64,000 bases of DNA from Scatophagus argus. Lineage: Eukaryota; Chordata; Actinopteri; Scatophagidae. Each line of letters opens with the position of its first letter. The first letter of the stretch is position 1. The position numbers and the translations under genes are program-made. The stretch spans positions 5,944,055 through 6,008,054 of the forward strand of contig NC_058508.1 of the NCBI RefSeq assembly GCF_020382885.2, written 5' to 3'. Below are positions 63,501 to 64,000 of this stretch, one piece after another. The notes under the pieces are model-generated. The model worked only from the letters and a program-made list of their open reading frames with translations, had not been told where the DNA came from and made no database searches.

Positions 63501-64000
63501 GCATCACCCACTTGTTGCACTTCTATGCTCTGAGGTGTTATTGGTGGCCCATAAGATGCAAATTCACACCTCAAAATGAGACTATCACCTCTTGGTAACA
63601 GATATGTAAGGTGTCATTGTTTATTGTTGTTTCACAGTCATGAAAGAATGTGAGTGTGTGTGCTTCAAAGCAGACACTTCGGTCTTTACTTTCCTTTTTT
63701 CACAAGTAAATTTGTAAAGCCATTTCCTCACTGCTTTTTGTACACTTGAATAATGCTCTCAGTCAGATACCTTCATATGCTGTCTGCTTGGTAAATTAGT
63801 TCACAGGAAGGAATGAGGTGATAAATATAATTGAGTAGTCACAGAACTGCCTAGTTATTTTTCATTTGGAAAGTATTTGATGTCTTTCTTGACAGTGCAG
63901 GTTAACCTAAGGTCATGATTTGTTTGGCTCCTCCTTTCTGTGTGTTTAGAGAGAGGAGATGCATGCTGTTTTAGGAAAAATGCAACAACAGAGCCCATTT
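60600..64000. other. gene-free flank upstream of s1pr5
   Basis: No exon or repeat family was recognised. It contains a TG/CG alternating purine-pyrimidine tract at 61381-61440 and AT-rich stretches (61860-61960, 62060-62180). It may hold s1pr5 regulatory DNA, but nothing in the bases shows that directly. Confidence 0.45.
61381..61440. repeat. TG/CG alternating tract
   Basis: About 60 bases of nearly pure alternating purine-pyrimidine (TG, then GCGCGTGCGCG), a composition able to adopt Z-DNA under strain. Confidence 0.8.

Overview
The window is animal nuclear DNA, most likely from a teleost fish. The genes are split by short GT-AG (and a few GC-AG) introns, the intergenic DNA is AT-rich, and several interspersed repeats look like families I know from fish. 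Five complete protein-coding genes can be read exon by exon: atg4d (+), smarca4 (+), ldlr (+), kri1 (+) and spc24 (+). A single-exon s1pr5 coding frame lies on the minus strand. The first 488 bases are the last coding exon of a gene I do not recognise. Exon limits were set by hand from splice sites, and reading phase was checked across every junction of the five spliced genes.

Layout. 1-2.5 kb: 3' end of the unknown gene and its probable 3' UTR. 2.6-8.65 kb: atg4d, an autophagy protease (464 aa), with a non-coding first exon and an inverted-repeat transposon in intron 8. 8.65-9.85 kb: AT-rich spacer. 9.9-24.55 kb: smarca4, the BRG1 ATPase of SWI/SNF (BAF) complexes (1631 aa, 33 coding exons). 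It has a CpG-rich 5' end and a decayed LINE in intron 1. 24.55-28.8 kb: spacer with repeats. 28.8-39.2 kb: ldlr, the LDL receptor (925 aa, 18 exons), with a promoter that resembles the sterol-regulated mammalian one and a 1.5-kb 3' UTR rich in Pumilio-type motifs. 39.2-43.5 kb: spacer. 43.6-49.9 kb: kri1, a ribosome-assembly factor (764 aa). 50.9-54.9 kb: spc24, a kinetochore subunit (199 aa), with a large foldback repeat in an intron. 57-60.5 kb: s1pr5 on the minus strand. 60.5-64 kb: no gene seen.

The genes do not form a pathway. Their shared location reflects conserved synteny: all the named genes have human orthologues in 19p13.2, but here in a different order. I found no evidence of a new molecular system. 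The points most worth a second look are the ldlr promoter and receptor-tail differences, three GC-AG introns that share one donor octamer, several strong inverted repeats, an overlapping upstream ORF in atg4d, and the unidentified first gene.
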